A DNA stretch of 19,482 nt from an uncultured Hungatella sp. (GCA_910588505.1 CAJUPQ010000068.1:1-19482), one strand, 5' to 3'; shown: positions 6,370 through 14,086, counted from the first letter of the stretch. The notes: generated by a model not told the origin, from the sequence alone. Program-made: numbers and translations.

Positions 6370-7371
6370 TTACTTCTCTCTTATGTCTTTTACGCTCTCC
6401 CGAATGATCAATTTGTTATCCAGGAATATCCTGCTGTTATCTATAATACCATCTTCTATGCGCCGAAGCAAGACCCGTGTTCCTTCTCTTGCCAAATCTC
6501 CCATATTTCTCTCCACCGTAGTCAGACGCATGGTGCCGTACCCGGACATGTCCCAGTTGTCAAACCCTACAAGGGAGATATCATCCGGAACCGTAAGTCC
6601 CGCCTCATACACGGCGGCCCTGGCGGCAAAAGCCATCTCGTCATTAAAGCACAAGATTGCTGTGGGCCTCTCCTCACGCTGCAAGATCCTCCTGGCGGCC
6701 CGGTATCCACTGGTGTAGCGGTAATCTCCCTCCTCCACCGGAACCTCCTCCGGGTCCAGGCCATGGCGGATCATGGACGTCCTCCAGCCCCGGTGGCGCA
6801 GTCTGGTGGAATCTACACCCGGCAGCCCCCCTATGACCGCGATCCGCCTGTGACCGTTATCCAGAAGATAGTCCATCGCCTGCTCCATGGCCAAAGCCTC
6901 GTCCGTCACCACGTTAGGTACATCATAGTAGACGATACGGCAGATCGCCACCATAGGAATCTTCTTTTCCAAAACCTCTTCTATAAAAGAACTGTCCTCC
7001 GACCTTTGGGACAACACGATAATACCGTCAAACAGTGTAGGGTTTAAAGTCCCCGCCTCGTGCATGTCGATTCCCTTAACCGCCACATTGTACCGGCTTC
7101 CTACAATATTATACACACCTGTGAGAACGTCGTGAAGCACAAAGGGGGACGTCATCTTGCTGATGGTAGAAAAAAACAAACCGATGGTGTGGGAGCGGCT
7201 GCTCTTTAGATTGATGGCCGCCTGGTTGGGTACATAGCCCATCTCTTTTGCAATGTCCAGGATCTTCTGCCGGCTCTCCGACTTTCCGGCCCCCACATCA
7301 TTGAGAGCTCTGGACACCGTAGAATAAGAAACCCCCGCCTTTTTCGCAATATCCTTTATCGTAACCGCCAT
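6370..7371 (-). CDS. LacI-family transcriptional regulator
   Basis: A 333-residue repressor-type protein. An N-terminal helix-turn-helix at residues 1-25 (TIKDIAKKAGVSYSTVSRAL) and a hinge helix near residue 55 (QAAINLKSSRS) are followed by a periplasmic-binding-protein-like sensor domain with the usual FDGIIVLSQ, GHRRIAVIGG and VGFDNWD stretches. AAGGAAGG precedes the ATG. It lies 82 bp behind the GH28 gene in the same direction and directly before apt. Its natural targets are the two CAAA/TTTG-type palindromes at 12667-12680 and 12890-12903 that flank the divergent promoters of the locus. The inducer would be a pectin-derived sugar; this is inference from context. Confidence 0.9.
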   Translation of the reverse strand: MAVTIKDIAKKAGVSYSTVSRALNDVGAGKSESRQKILDIAKEMGYVPNQAAINLKSSRSHTIGLFFSTISKMTSPFVLHDVLTGVYNIVGSRYNVAVKGIDMHEAGTLNPTLFDGIIVLSQRSEDSSFIEEVLEKKIPMVAICRIVYYDVPNVVTDEALAMEQAMDYLLDNGHRRIAVIGGLPGVDSTRLRHRGWRTSMIRHGLDPEEVPVEEGDYRYTSGYRAARRILQREERPTAILCFNDEMAFAARAAVYEAGLTVPDDISLVGFDNWDMSGYGTMRLTTVERNMGDLAREGTRVLLRRIEDGIIDNSRIFLDNKLIIRESVKDIREK

Positions 7372-7396
7372 GCCCTACCTTCCTTTTGCCCCACAG

Positions 7397-7422
7397 ACCA
7401 TTTGATCCATCTTCCAAATGGT
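7397..7422 (-). promoter_or_regulatory. Stem-loop between GH28 and LacI genes
   Basis: Arms ACCATTTG (7397-7404) and CAAATGGT (7415-7422) are perfect over 8 bp around a 10-base loop. They extend by a further ACAGA/TCTGT pairing with a two-base bulge. No T-tract follows on the minus strand, so it is not a classic terminator. It may tune or protect the mRNA, or be a binding site. Confidence 0.5.
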
Positions 7423-7453
7423 TCTCTGTCGATTTCACACGATCTCTACCATA

Positions 7454-9007
7454 TCACCTTTCCACCAAATGTTCAATATGTTCCGTGATTATTTTTTTCC
7501 CTTTCTGCCCCTGTATCTCCACATCCTCCAAAATAAGCGTACCAATATTCCCCGCAAAAATCCCCATGCGGCTCACAGGCTCAATGCCGTCCAGCATAGC
7601 CGGCTCCCCGGCTTTCGCATCCTCCGCATAATTCACCCGGATATGTTTCATCTCCACCTGTTCAATCTTTCGCTCCGGCAGGCCGTACAGGTACGCAGCC
7701 GCCACATGGCAGTTGTTCGCTCGGATATCGGAAAATTCCAAAGTCCTTATCCACGGCGTGCCGTCGTCCACAGGAAGTGCCTCCTTGGAAGCCACATAGT
7801 CGCTGTGACCGTCTGGGTCGCAGTAGTAAAAGCTGTTGATCACAAAGGGAGTCATCACATGGTCCATGCGGATGTGATCAAACCGGATGTTGTCAATCAC
7901 CCCGTCCTTACCCCTGCCTCTCCTGGTCTTGATCCGCAGTCCCCTGTCCGTGTGGAAGAACATGCAGTCCTTCACTGTCAGGTTTCTCACTCCCCCCGCC
8001 ATCTCGCTGCCTACCGTGATGGATCCGTGGCCGTCCCTCATGCAGCACTGGCGTATAAGGATATTCTCCGAAGGCGTCCTGTACCTGGAACCCATGTAGA
8101 TCTTCCCCGACTTCACCGCAATACAGTCATCCCCCACGGAAAAATACACGCCCGCGATCTCCACGTCCCGGCAGGACTCTGGATCCATGCCGTCGGTATT
8201 TGGGGAATCCTTGGGATTGAGCACGCTCATGTCAATAAACCTCAGCCCGGTGGAGAAATACGGATGCACATTCCAGCTGGGACTGTTCTGCACCTGGATC
8301 CCCTGGACTGTCACATTTTTGCAGTGATTTAAAAATATCATCCTGGGCCGAAACGCCCCCCGCTTCACCTTTGGGTCCCGCCACCAGTTGTCATCGCCGG
8401 CATTGCCGTCGATGACTCCAAGGCCATAGATCTCCACATTCTCCACATGAATGCCCGTAATAATCGAACTGTAGCAGTCAAGAGGATTGCCCTCCCATGT
8501 TCCCAGGTTGTACTCCTCCTTCTCATCATAGCTTTCCACCAGTCCCTTAAGGATCGGAAACCGGCTCCGGTCCGTGTCCGCCGACAAAACGGCGCCCTCC
8601 GCCAGCTCCAGCCTGATATCGCTCTTCAAAAACAGGCTGGTAACCCGGTAAGTCCCCTCCGGAACCAGGACGCGGCTGTCCTTCGGACAGCTTAAGATGG
8701 CGGCCTGGATAAAGGGCGTGTCGTCCTGAATCCCGTCGCCCTTAGCCCCGAACTCTCTCACATTCAGAGTCACAAACTCTCCCGGTGTTCTGACCTTCAC
8801 CGTCTCCTCACCGCCCTCTGCCTTCACAGCCACCTCATACTCTCTGTCCGGTTTCAGGCCGTAGATGCTCACGATCACCTTCCTGGTCTTCTCGTAAAAC
8901 GTTCCGTTCACATAGATCTCTTTCTCTGTATCAGACTCATAGATACTGCCGTCGCAGATCTCCACGGCGGCGCACCGGGCCGTGGCAAAGATCACCTTTA
9001 TCTCCAT
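7454..9007 (-). CDS. Glycoside hydrolase family 28 (polygalacturonase-like)
   Basis: A 517-residue pectin-type hydrolase. A short N-terminal beta domain (about residues 1-78, fibronectin-III-like) precedes a right-handed beta-helix starting at NVREFGAKGDGIQDDT. The GH28 catalytic set is present: NTDG 270-273 with Asp272, GDD 292-294 with both aspartates, GHG 326-328 with His327, and RIK 358-360. The start at 9007 is chosen because GGAGG (9016-9020) lies 8 bases upstream; the longer frame to 9193 overlaps the permease gene and contains a hairpin. No signal peptide is visible, so it should act in the cytoplasm on imported oligogalacturonides or rhamnogalacturonan fragments, probably in exo mode. 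It is last of the transport genes and followed by the LacI regulator. Exact linkage specificity cannot be told from motifs. Confidence 0.92.
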   Translation of the reverse strand: MEIKVIFATARCAAVEICDGSIYESDTEKEIYVNGTFYEKTRKVIVSIYGLKPDREYEVAVKAEGGEETVKVRTPGEFVTLNVREFGAKGDGIQDDTPFIQAAILSCPKDSRVLVPEGTYRVTSLFLKSDIRLELAEGAVLSADTDRSRFPILKGLVESYDEKEEYNLGTWEGNPLDCYSSIITGIHVENVEIYGLGVIDGNAGDDNWWRDPKVKRGAFRPRMIFLNHCKNVTVQGIQVQNSPSWNVHPYFSTGLRFIDMSVLNPKDSPNTDGMDPESCRDVEIAGVYFSVGDDCIAVKSGKIYMGSRYRTPSENILIRQCCMRDGHGSITVGSEMAGGVRNLTVKDCMFFHTDRGLRIKTRRGRGKDGVIDNIRFDHIRMDHVMTPFVINSFYYCDPDGHSDYVASKEALPVDDGTPWIRTLEFSDIRANNCHVAAAYLYGLPERKIEQVEMKHIRVNYAEDAKAGEPAMLDGIEPVSRMGIFAGNIGTLILEDVEIQGQKGKKIITEHIEHLVER

Positions 9008-9031
9008 CTTCATTTCCTCCATATTGATAAA

Positions 9032-9058
9032 AGGGGACTCCCTTTTTGAGAATCCCCT
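9032..9058 (-). promoter_or_regulatory. Intercistronic hairpin between permease and GH28 genes
   Basis: AGGGGA and TCCCCT (9032-9037 with 9053-9058) plus CTC/GAG pair around a small loop, with a two-base bulge. On the minus strand it is followed by a short T-run (TTTT), so it may be a weak partial terminator or an mRNA-stabilising stem that lowers or protects hydrolase expression relative to transport. Confidence 0.5.
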
Positions 9059-9078
9059 CATAATTGCCCAAATACCTC

Positions 9079-9930
9079 TTAACCCTTTACGCCGCCTGCC
9101 GCGATACCGTCGATAAACGAATCCTGGGCGCAGAAGAACACCACCAGAGACGGAATAATGGAGATCAGGGACATGGCAAGAATCCTGTTCCACTGGAAGC
9201 CTACGTCGCCGTCCATGGACATGCGCAGGTAAATGGAATTGGTGTACTTATCCATGTCTGATATGTAGATCAACGGCCCCATAAAGTCGTTGGAGGTCCA
9301 CATAAACTGGAACAGGGCGCAGGATACCAGCGACGGCTTCAGCATGGGAACGATCACATACCACAGAGTCTTCAGGGAATTACACCCGTCGATCTTGGCA
9401 GCCTCCTCCAGCTCCTTGGGCACGCCTCTTAAAAACTGGATCAGCATAAACACAAAGTACGTGTCAGCCGCGAACAGGGACGGGATCACCAAAGGCAGGT
9501 AGGAATTGGTCCATCCCCACTTGTTAAACATAATATACTGGGGTGCGTTAAGTACCACCTGAGGCAGGAACAAGGTAGCCATCATCAGGGAAAACATGAT
9601 CCCTTTGCCCTTAAAATCAAACCTGGCGAATCCATAAGCCGTGATGGTCGCGGAGATGATCGTAAATACCACTTTGGGCACAACGATCTTGTAGGTGTTC
9701 AGCATGGAGGTAAGAAGGTTGATCTTGCCGCCATAGCTCTTAAAAGCGTCATTGTAACCGTCAAATACCGGATTCTTGGGCCAGAACCACGCACTGGTAA
9801 AGATCTCGGAGTTGGTCTTAAAGGTAGCGCCCACCATCCAGATCAGGGGGTACACCATGATAAAGCCTACTGCCACCAGCAGAACGTAGCGGATGACCGT
9901 GCTGATCTTTCTTCTCTGTTCTCTTGTCAT
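9079..9930 (-). CDS. Sugar ABC transporter permease (MalG/CUT1 type)
   Basis: A 283-residue inner-membrane permease with about six hydrophobic segments, beginning with the typical LVAVGFIMVYPLIWMVGATF helix. The EAA loop that docks the ATPase is clear: ELEEAAKIDGCNSLKTLWYV at about residues 175-195, followed by the IVP-KP pattern. The C-terminus ends GIAAGGVKG, the common end of MalG-like CUT1 permeases. It lies 6 bp after the partner permease gene, so the two form a heterodimer from one message. No ATP-binding gene is present in the operon, as is usual for clostridial oligosaccharide systems that share an MsmX/UgpC-type ATPase. Confidence 0.93.
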   Translation of the reverse strand: MTREQRRKISTVIRYVLLVAVGFIMVYPLIWMVGATFKTNSEIFTSAWFWPKNPVFDGYNDAFKSYGGKINLLTSMLNTYKIVVPKVVFTIISATITAYGFARFDFKGKGIMFSLMMATLFLPQVVLNAPQYIMFNKWGWTNSYLPLVIPSLFAADTYFVFMLIQFLRGVPKELEEAAKIDGCNSLKTLWYVIVPMLKPSLVSCALFQFMWTSNDFMGPLIYISDMDKYTNSIYLRMSMDGDVGFQWNRILAMSLISIIPSLVVFFCAQDSFIDGIAAGGVKG

Positions 9931-9936
9931 GCTCTT

Positions 9937-10839
9937 TTACCTCCCATCCTCATCCGAGTAGTAAACCCACTTCTTCTGGCTCACAAACGCCACTGCCGTC
10001 AGCACGCAGACAATGACAAACAATACCCACGCCTGGGCGCTGGCCATGCCCATCTTGTGGCGCAAAAACGCGTTGTTATAGATCAGAATCGAGATCAGGG
10101 TCGTAGCGCCGTTTGGCCCGCCTTTTGTAACAAGGAACGGCCCGTTGAACTCCTGGAACGCCTGGCACAGCTGGGTGATCAGGTTGTAGAAGATAACCGG
10201 CGTGATCAGCGGAACCGTGATCTTAAAGAACTGGGTCCATTTGCCCGCGCCGTCAATGGAAGCCGCCTCGTACAGATCCTCCGACACGCCTTTGAGCGCT
10301 GCCAGGAAGATGACCATGGCGGAACCGAACTGCCACACCCTCAAAAGGACGATGACTGTCAAAGCGCCGTTGGCGCTTGCCATCCAGTTGATCTTTTCCC
10401 CTCCAAAAGCCGTGATGACCGTATTGATCAGGCCGTCGGTGTTGAACACGGCGCGCCACAAAATGGCGATGGCGATGGAGCCGCCTAAAATAGATGGGAT
10501 GTAGTACGCGGTCCTGAAGAAGTTGACGCCCTTCAGTTTAAAGTTCAGTATGTACGCGATAAACAGCGCAAACGCCAGTTTCAGCGGCACGTCAAAGATG
10601 GCGTACTTAAAGGTTACCTGAAACGCCCTGATGATATCCTCGTCCGTAAAGATCGTCTGATAATTCATCAGACCATGCTTACTGATCCCAGTAAACAGAT
10701 CATAATTGGTGAAGCTGTAATACAGAGAGGACGCAAAAGGATACACTTTAAAACACAGAAATCCGATGAGCCACGGCACGATAAACCAAAAACCCACGTT
10801 TTCTGTCAGCGCTTTGCTAAAGCCTTTTTTCTGCTTCAT
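9937..10839 (-). CDS. Sugar ABC transporter permease (MalF/CUT1 type)
   Basis: A 300-residue membrane protein of the MalF type, with a first helix at about residues 15-35 (FWFIVPWLIGFLCFKVYP) and the SFTNYDLF segment typical of sugar CUT1 permeases. The EAA loop is DLYEAASIDGAGKWTQFFKI. The ATG at 10839 is preferred because AAGGAG lies 9 bases before it; the frame is open to 10884, but that extension overlaps the preceding gene. Only 4 bp separate it from the stop of the small upstream gene (TAA 10844-10846), whose last codons supply the ribosome site, so translation is probably coupled. Confidence 0.93.
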   Translation of the reverse strand: MKQKKGFSKALTENVGFWFIVPWLIGFLCFKVYPFASSLYYSFTNYDLFTGISKHGLMNYQTIFTDEDIIRAFQVTFKYAIFDVPLKLAFALFIAYILNFKLKGVNFFRTAYYIPSILGGSIAIAILWRAVFNTDGLINTVITAFGGEKINWMASANGALTVIVLLRVWQFGSAMVIFLAALKGVSEDLYEAASIDGAGKWTQFFKITVPLITPVIFYNLITQLCQAFQEFNGPFLVTKGGPNGATTLISILIYNNAFLRHKMGMASAQAWVLFVIVCVLTAVAFVSQKKWVYYSDEDGR

Positions 10840-10843
10840 GGTG

Positions 10844-11188
10844 TTATCTCCTTCCTTCATTGAGTTCCCTGTCATACTCCTCATACTTTTCCCACAAGAT
10901 CACCCGCAAAGCCCCCGCCTTTTTGAGCGCGTATGAGAGCTGACCCTTTTGAGGATCTGTCAGGAAGTCAAAGCCGCCCTCCCTGTCTCTCCTCATCAAA
11001 ATCCTGGCCACTGCCTTCTTAAATACTTCCTGCATAGCTCTGTAGTGCTCGAATATTTCCTCTGACATCTGTTCTATGGTATCAATAAGCAGCGCCAGCT
11101 GTTCTGTATCGGAGTTGTCCGTTCCCTGAAAATAAGTGACGATCTCCTTATATCTGGCTTTGTCCTTCACCGCTTCCATTACATCCAT
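10844..11188 (-). CDS. Small uncharacterised helical protein in sugar ABC operon
   Basis: A 114-residue protein starting MDVMEAVKDKARYKEIV. The start at 11188 follows a strong AAGGAGC. It is charged, predicted mainly helical by eye, with no signal peptide, membrane helix, cysteine or recognised motif; the middle (TEQLALLIDTIEQMSEEIFE) could be a coiled-coil or bundle helix. I do not recognise the family. It lies between the binding-protein gene and the two permease genes and overlaps the ribosome site of the first permease, so it is surely co-transcribed. A role in transporter regulation or assembly is possible but only guessed from position. Confidence 0.75.
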   Translation of the reverse strand: MDVMEAVKDKARYKEIVTYFQGTDNSDTEQLALLIDTIEQMSEEIFEHYRAMQEVFKKAVARILMRRDREGGFDFLTDPQKGQLSYALKKAGALRVILWEKYEEYDRELNEGRR

Positions 11189-11219
11189 AGATAGCTCCTT
11201 CCCATCTGGTCTTAGGGAA

Positions 11220-11243
11220 GCCGTCGGAAGCGTTTCCGACGGC
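11220..11243 (-). promoter_or_regulatory. Hairpin after binding-protein gene
   Basis: A 10-bp perfect GC-rich stem, GCCGTCGGAA (11220-11229) with TTCCGACGGC (11234-11243), has a four-base loop and two to three extra A-T/G-T pairs outside. It sits 18 bp after the binding-protein stop. On the minus strand it is followed only by TTCCCT, so most likely it is a partial terminator or a 3'-end protector that keeps binding-protein mRNA in excess of permease mRNA. Confidence 0.7.
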
Positions 11244-11261
11244 TTTATGAAACAACGGCAA

Positions 11262-12608
11262 TTAGTTGCCCAGACACTCATTGATGCCTTTCATCAAGTC
11301 CTCGGCAGCCTTGGCGGCGTCGATATCGTCAGAGCTTAACTTGCCGAACACCTTGTAGTAAACGCCGTCCGGGTTTGCCTTTAAGTCGTTGTGCTCAAAC
11401 TTGGTATCCAGGGGGAACTTGGAGAATCCAAGAACCTTCGCGTTAGCTTCCTTCACCAGCGCGTTGCCCAGATCTTTCTCGTTAAGAACCTGAACCGCCG
11501 CCGCTGAACAGGGGATGCCCCGCTCTGTAGAACAGATCTCAACGCCCTCCGGATCATTTAACAGGAAGTTGATGAGCATAGCAGCCTCCTTGGGATGGGC
11601 GCTGCTGGCCGCAACGGCAAGACCCATAGAGATCTTGGTAAATCCGCCGTCATAATCGCCGAACTTGATAAAGTCGCCGATCACAAACTCCTGGCCCGGC
11701 TTGTTGGTGCTCTCCTTCACCGCCTGCTCAAACTTGGACGCTGAGGAATCCCACTCCAGGATGCCGGCGTACTTGCCGTCGATCCACTTGGCGTTCTTGT
11801 CAATAGAGTCCGCCATATCGCCGTTAAGCACCGCAAGGGTAGGGATCACATGGCCGTCCTCCAACTTGTTCATAAACTCCATGCCTGCCGCGATCTCCTC
11901 AGCCGTGTACTGGAGCTGGCCGTCCTGCACCCAGGGCTTGCCGTATATGGACTCCAGGTAGTACACCAGGAAGATCATCCTGTCGTACTCGCCCATGGCC
12001 AGGGGATAGTAATCTTCATCAAAAGCCTTGAACGCCTCCCCTGCCGCGAAGAGGGACGCCTCATCCGTGGGAATAGCCACACCCACCTCGTCAAAGGTAG
12101 TCTTATTCCAGTAGAACAACCTTCCTGTCAACGCCACGGGAACTGCCATCAGCTTGCCGTCCGCCTTGCACAGCTCCAGGCTCTCCGCCGGGAACTGGGT
12201 CAGGTCAAGCACATCCTTGTAATCCTCCAGATTAGCAAAATTCTTTCCGTTACCGCTGTAGGACTCGATCCAGTTCCAGTTGATCTGCATCACATCCGCC
12301 GCGTTGCCGCCCATGATGTTAAGGGCCTGTTTCTCCTCCCACCCGGACCATGCACCGTACTCCGCGGTCACGGTGATGTTGGGGTACTTGGCCATAAATG
12401 CCTGGATGGCCTTCTCTGTGGCCTCGTGCCTGGAGTCGCCGCCCCACCAGGAAAACTTAAGCTCTACCTGGCCGCCGTCCCCGGAGCCGCCCGAACCGCT
12501 TCCTCCTGACGAACCGTCGGAGCTGTTTCCGCCTGAACACGCGGTCAGTGACAATGCCATAATTGCCGACAAAGTCAGGGCTATTGTCTTCTTAATGCTT
12601 TTTCTCAT
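11262..12608 (-). CDS. Sugar ABC transporter solute-binding lipoprotein
   Basis: A 448-residue extracellular binding protein (family 1, CUT1 type). The leader of about 20 hydrophobic residues ends in lipobox LTAC, so Cys24 is lipidated and anchors it to the membrane. A flexible Gly/Ser linker (about residues 25-46) leads to a first strand VELKFSWWGGDSRHEATEKA, which is typical of oligosaccharide binders. GGGAGAAG precedes the ATG. It is first in the leftward operon and would deliver pectin-derived oligosaccharides to the two permeases downstream. Its message would start near 12767, leaving a leader of about 160 nt that contains a palindromic operator. Confidence 0.93.
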   Translation of the reverse strand: MRKSIKKTIALTLSAIMALSLTACSGGNSSDGSSGGSGSGGSGDGGQVELKFSWWGGDSRHEATEKAIQAFMAKYPNITVTAEYGAWSGWEEKQALNIMGGNAADVMQINWNWIESYSGNGKNFANLEDYKDVLDLTQFPAESLELCKADGKLMAVPVALTGRLFYWNKTTFDEVGVAIPTDEASLFAAGEAFKAFDEDYYPLAMGEYDRMIFLVYYLESIYGKPWVQDGQLQYTAEEIAAGMEFMNKLEDGHVIPTLAVLNGDMADSIDKNAKWIDGKYAGILEWDSSASKFEQAVKESTNKPGQEFVIGDFIKFGDYDGGFTKISMGLAVAASSAHPKEAAMLINFLLNDPEGVEICSTERGIPCSAAAVQVLNEKDLGNALVKEANAKVLGFSKFPLDTKFEHNDLKANPDGVYYKVFGKLSSDDIDAAKAAEDLMKGINECLGN

Positions 12609-12666
12609 GATATCTTCTCCCTTCTTTTATTTATGGCTTCCTTTGCGTTTGAAGGTGATGTTTATT

Positions 12667-12680
12667 TGCAAAGGTTTGCA
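12667..12680. promoter_or_regulatory. Operator O1 (LacI-type palindrome)
   Basis: TGCAAAGGTTTGCA has 6-bp perfect half-sites around a central GG. It lies roughly 90 bases downstream of the predicted start of the leftward transcript and 58 bp before the binding-protein ATG. It closely resembles the second site at 12890-12903. A CcpA-type cre reading is also possible. Confidence 0.65.
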
Positions 12681-12762
12681 CATTATTCTAAAAAATTATG
12701 CATATTCGCCATATGTAATTGCTTTCATTTTTACGATTATGACCAAACATGCATTAATTTTC

Positions 12763-12790
12763 TTGACTTTCTCATTTTAGCATTGATAAT
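12763..12790 (+). promoter_or_regulatory. Rightward promoter toward the GH105 gene
   Basis: TTGACT (12763-12768), a 16-bp spacer and GATAAT (12785-12790), with ATAATA one base on as an alternative -10. The start would be near 12797, giving a leader of about 130 nt that carries the second operator. It overlaps the leftward promoter at 12774-12802. Confidence 0.55.
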
Positions 12791-12802
12791 ACCATCTGTC
12801 AA
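12774..12802 (-). promoter_or_regulatory. Leftward promoter for the sugar ABC operon
   Basis: On the minus strand, a perfect TTGACA (12802-12797), a 17-bp spacer and TAAAAT (12779-12774) form a near-consensus promoter. Transcription would begin near 12767. Its elements interleave with those of the rightward promoter, so the two probably compete for polymerase. Confidence 0.7.
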
Positions 12803-12889
12803 TTAGTGATTTTGTATAGTATTTCTTGTGTTTTTTGTACACATCTCCTAGTTTTAATCATTTTTGTTTTGTGGTACTATATTGCTATA

Positions 12890-12903
12890 TGCAAACGTTT
12901 GAC
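12890..12903. promoter_or_regulatory. Operator O2 (LacI-type palindrome)
   Basis: TGCAAACGTTTGAC contains the perfect 10-bp palindrome CAAACGTTTG with the central CG typical of LacI-family operators. It lies 23 bp upstream of the GH105 start and just after further -10-like sequences (TATATT, TATATG). It shares the TGCAAA half with the site at 12667-12680. Confidence 0.7.
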
Positions 12904-12925
12904 TTTATTAAAGAGAGGACAGATC

Positions 12926-14065
12926 ATGGAAATTCTAAATCACTATATTGACCAGCTGCTAAAAAAGAGCAGCCCCCAGGCCCCTGTCTGGAATATTGAG
13001 AAAATAAAAGAGGGCACGAAGCCGTCCTGGAACTATATCGACGGCTGCATGATAAAGGCGATCCTGGAACTGTACCACATCAAAAAGGACTGCCGGTATC
13101 TGGAATTTGCCGACAGCTTTATCGACTACTTTGTCCGGGACGACGGCTCCATTACCTCCTATGACCCCAAAGAGTACAACCTGGACAATGTAAATGCGGG
13201 CAAAACGCTCTTTGACCTGTACCATCTGACAGGAAAAGAGAAGTACCGGAAAGCCATTGACACGGTATACAGCCAGCTAAAAGGCCAGCCCCGTACTTCC
13301 GGTGGGAATTTCTGGCACAAGCTGATATACCCCGACCAGGTGTGGCTGGACGGTCTGTACATGGCCCAGCCCTTCTATATGCAGTATGAGCTTACATACA
13401 ATGAAGGGAAAAACTGCCAGGACAGCTGCCGGCAGTTCTTCAATGTCTACGAACTTATGAGAAATTCCCGCAATGGACTTTACTATCACGCCTATGACGA
13501 TTCCCGAAAGGCCTTTTGGTGCGACAAAGCTACAGGCCTGTCCGCCAATTTTTGGCTGAGAGCTCTGGGATGGTACGCCATGGCCCTCATCGACACGGTA
13601 GAGATCATGCCGGATTCCATGGCAGATGAAAAAGGGAAGCTGTGCCGTATTTACCGGGAACTGATCGATTCGATGCTGCCCTACCAGGACGAAGAGACAG
13701 GTATGTGGTACCAGGTGGTAAACCGGGGCGGCATTACCCCCAATTATCTGGAGACATCCGGCTCCGCCATCTTCGCCTACGCCATCATGAAGAGCGTGCG
13801 CCTGGGACTTCTGGAACCTTCCTACTTTACTTACGGGAAGAGAGCCTTTGACGGCATCTGTGAGAAATATCTGTGGGAAAAGGACGGGGAGCTGCAGCTG
13901 GGAGGCATCTGCCTTGTGGCCGGCCTCGGCAATAAGGAGATGCGGGAGGGAACCTTTGACTATTATATGAGAGAACCCATTGTCCAGAATGACGCTAAAG
14001 GGGTAGCTCCCCTGATCCTGGCTTATGTGGAAGTTTTATATACCCTTTTACCCAAACAGCTATAA
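12926..14065 (+). CDS. GH105/GH88-type unsaturated uronyl hydrolase (YteR-like)
   Basis: A 379-residue cytoplasmic hydrolase of the YteR/YesR type, which removes the unsaturated galacturonyl residue left at the end of oligosaccharides by pectate or rhamnogalacturonan lyases. The signature QVWLDGLYMAQPF gives the catalytic Asp142, matching Asp143 of YteR. YYHAYD with His188 and NFWLRALGWYAMAL are also family hallmarks. The ATG at 12926 follows AGAGAGGA; the frame is open upstream to 12806, but that part covers an operator and would be an implausible hydrophobic leader. No signal peptide is seen. Divergent from the ABC operon and sharing its control region, it implies that the imported substrate is made by lyases outside this window. 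Confidence 0.92.
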   Translation: MEILNHYIDQLLKKSSPQAPVWNIEKIKEGTKPSWNYIDGCMIKAILELYHIKKDCRYLEFADSFIDYFVRDDGSITSYDPKEYNLDNVNAGKTLFDLYHLTGKEKYRKAIDTVYSQLKGQPRTSGGNFWHKLIYPDQVWLDGLYMAQPFYMQYELTYNEGKNCQDSCRQFFNVYELMRNSRNGLYYHAYDDSRKAFWCDKATGLSANFWLRALGWYAMALIDTVEIMPDSMADEKGKLCRIYRELIDSMLPYQDEETGMWYQVVNRGGITPNYLETSGSAIFAYAIMKSVRLGLLEPSYFTYGKRAFDGICEKYLWEKDGELQLGGICLVAGLGNKEMREGTFDYYMREPIVQNDAKGVAPLILAYVEVLYTLLPKQL

Positions 14066-14086
14066 CGGCCTAATCGCCGCCTTAAA

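Noticed and set aside
5603..6718. Long rightward open frame over apt and the LacI gene 3' end
   Set aside because: It is antisense to two clear genes, spans their intergenic terminator, and its translation has the Pro/His/Leu-rich look of a shadow frame.
7418..8332. Rightward 304-codon frame opposite the GH28 gene
   Set aside because: The GH28 catalytic motifs on the other strand are unmistakable; this frame has no ribosome site or known domain.
12890..12903. Catabolite (CcpA cre) site
   Set aside because: The core fits, but the end is AC instead of the cre CA; a LacI-type operator for the local regulator explains both sites better. Not fully excluded for 12667-12680.
12890..12903. PurR-type box, given apt in the locus
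   Set aside because: The resemblance is to the LacI-family PurR of enterobacteria; Firmicute PurR is unrelated, and apt is not next to this site.
12806..12925. N-terminal hydrophobic extension of the GH105 protein as a signal peptide
   Set aside because: It would cover the operator at 12890-12903 and lacks a ribosome site; the ATG at 12926 has one and gives the family-normal length.
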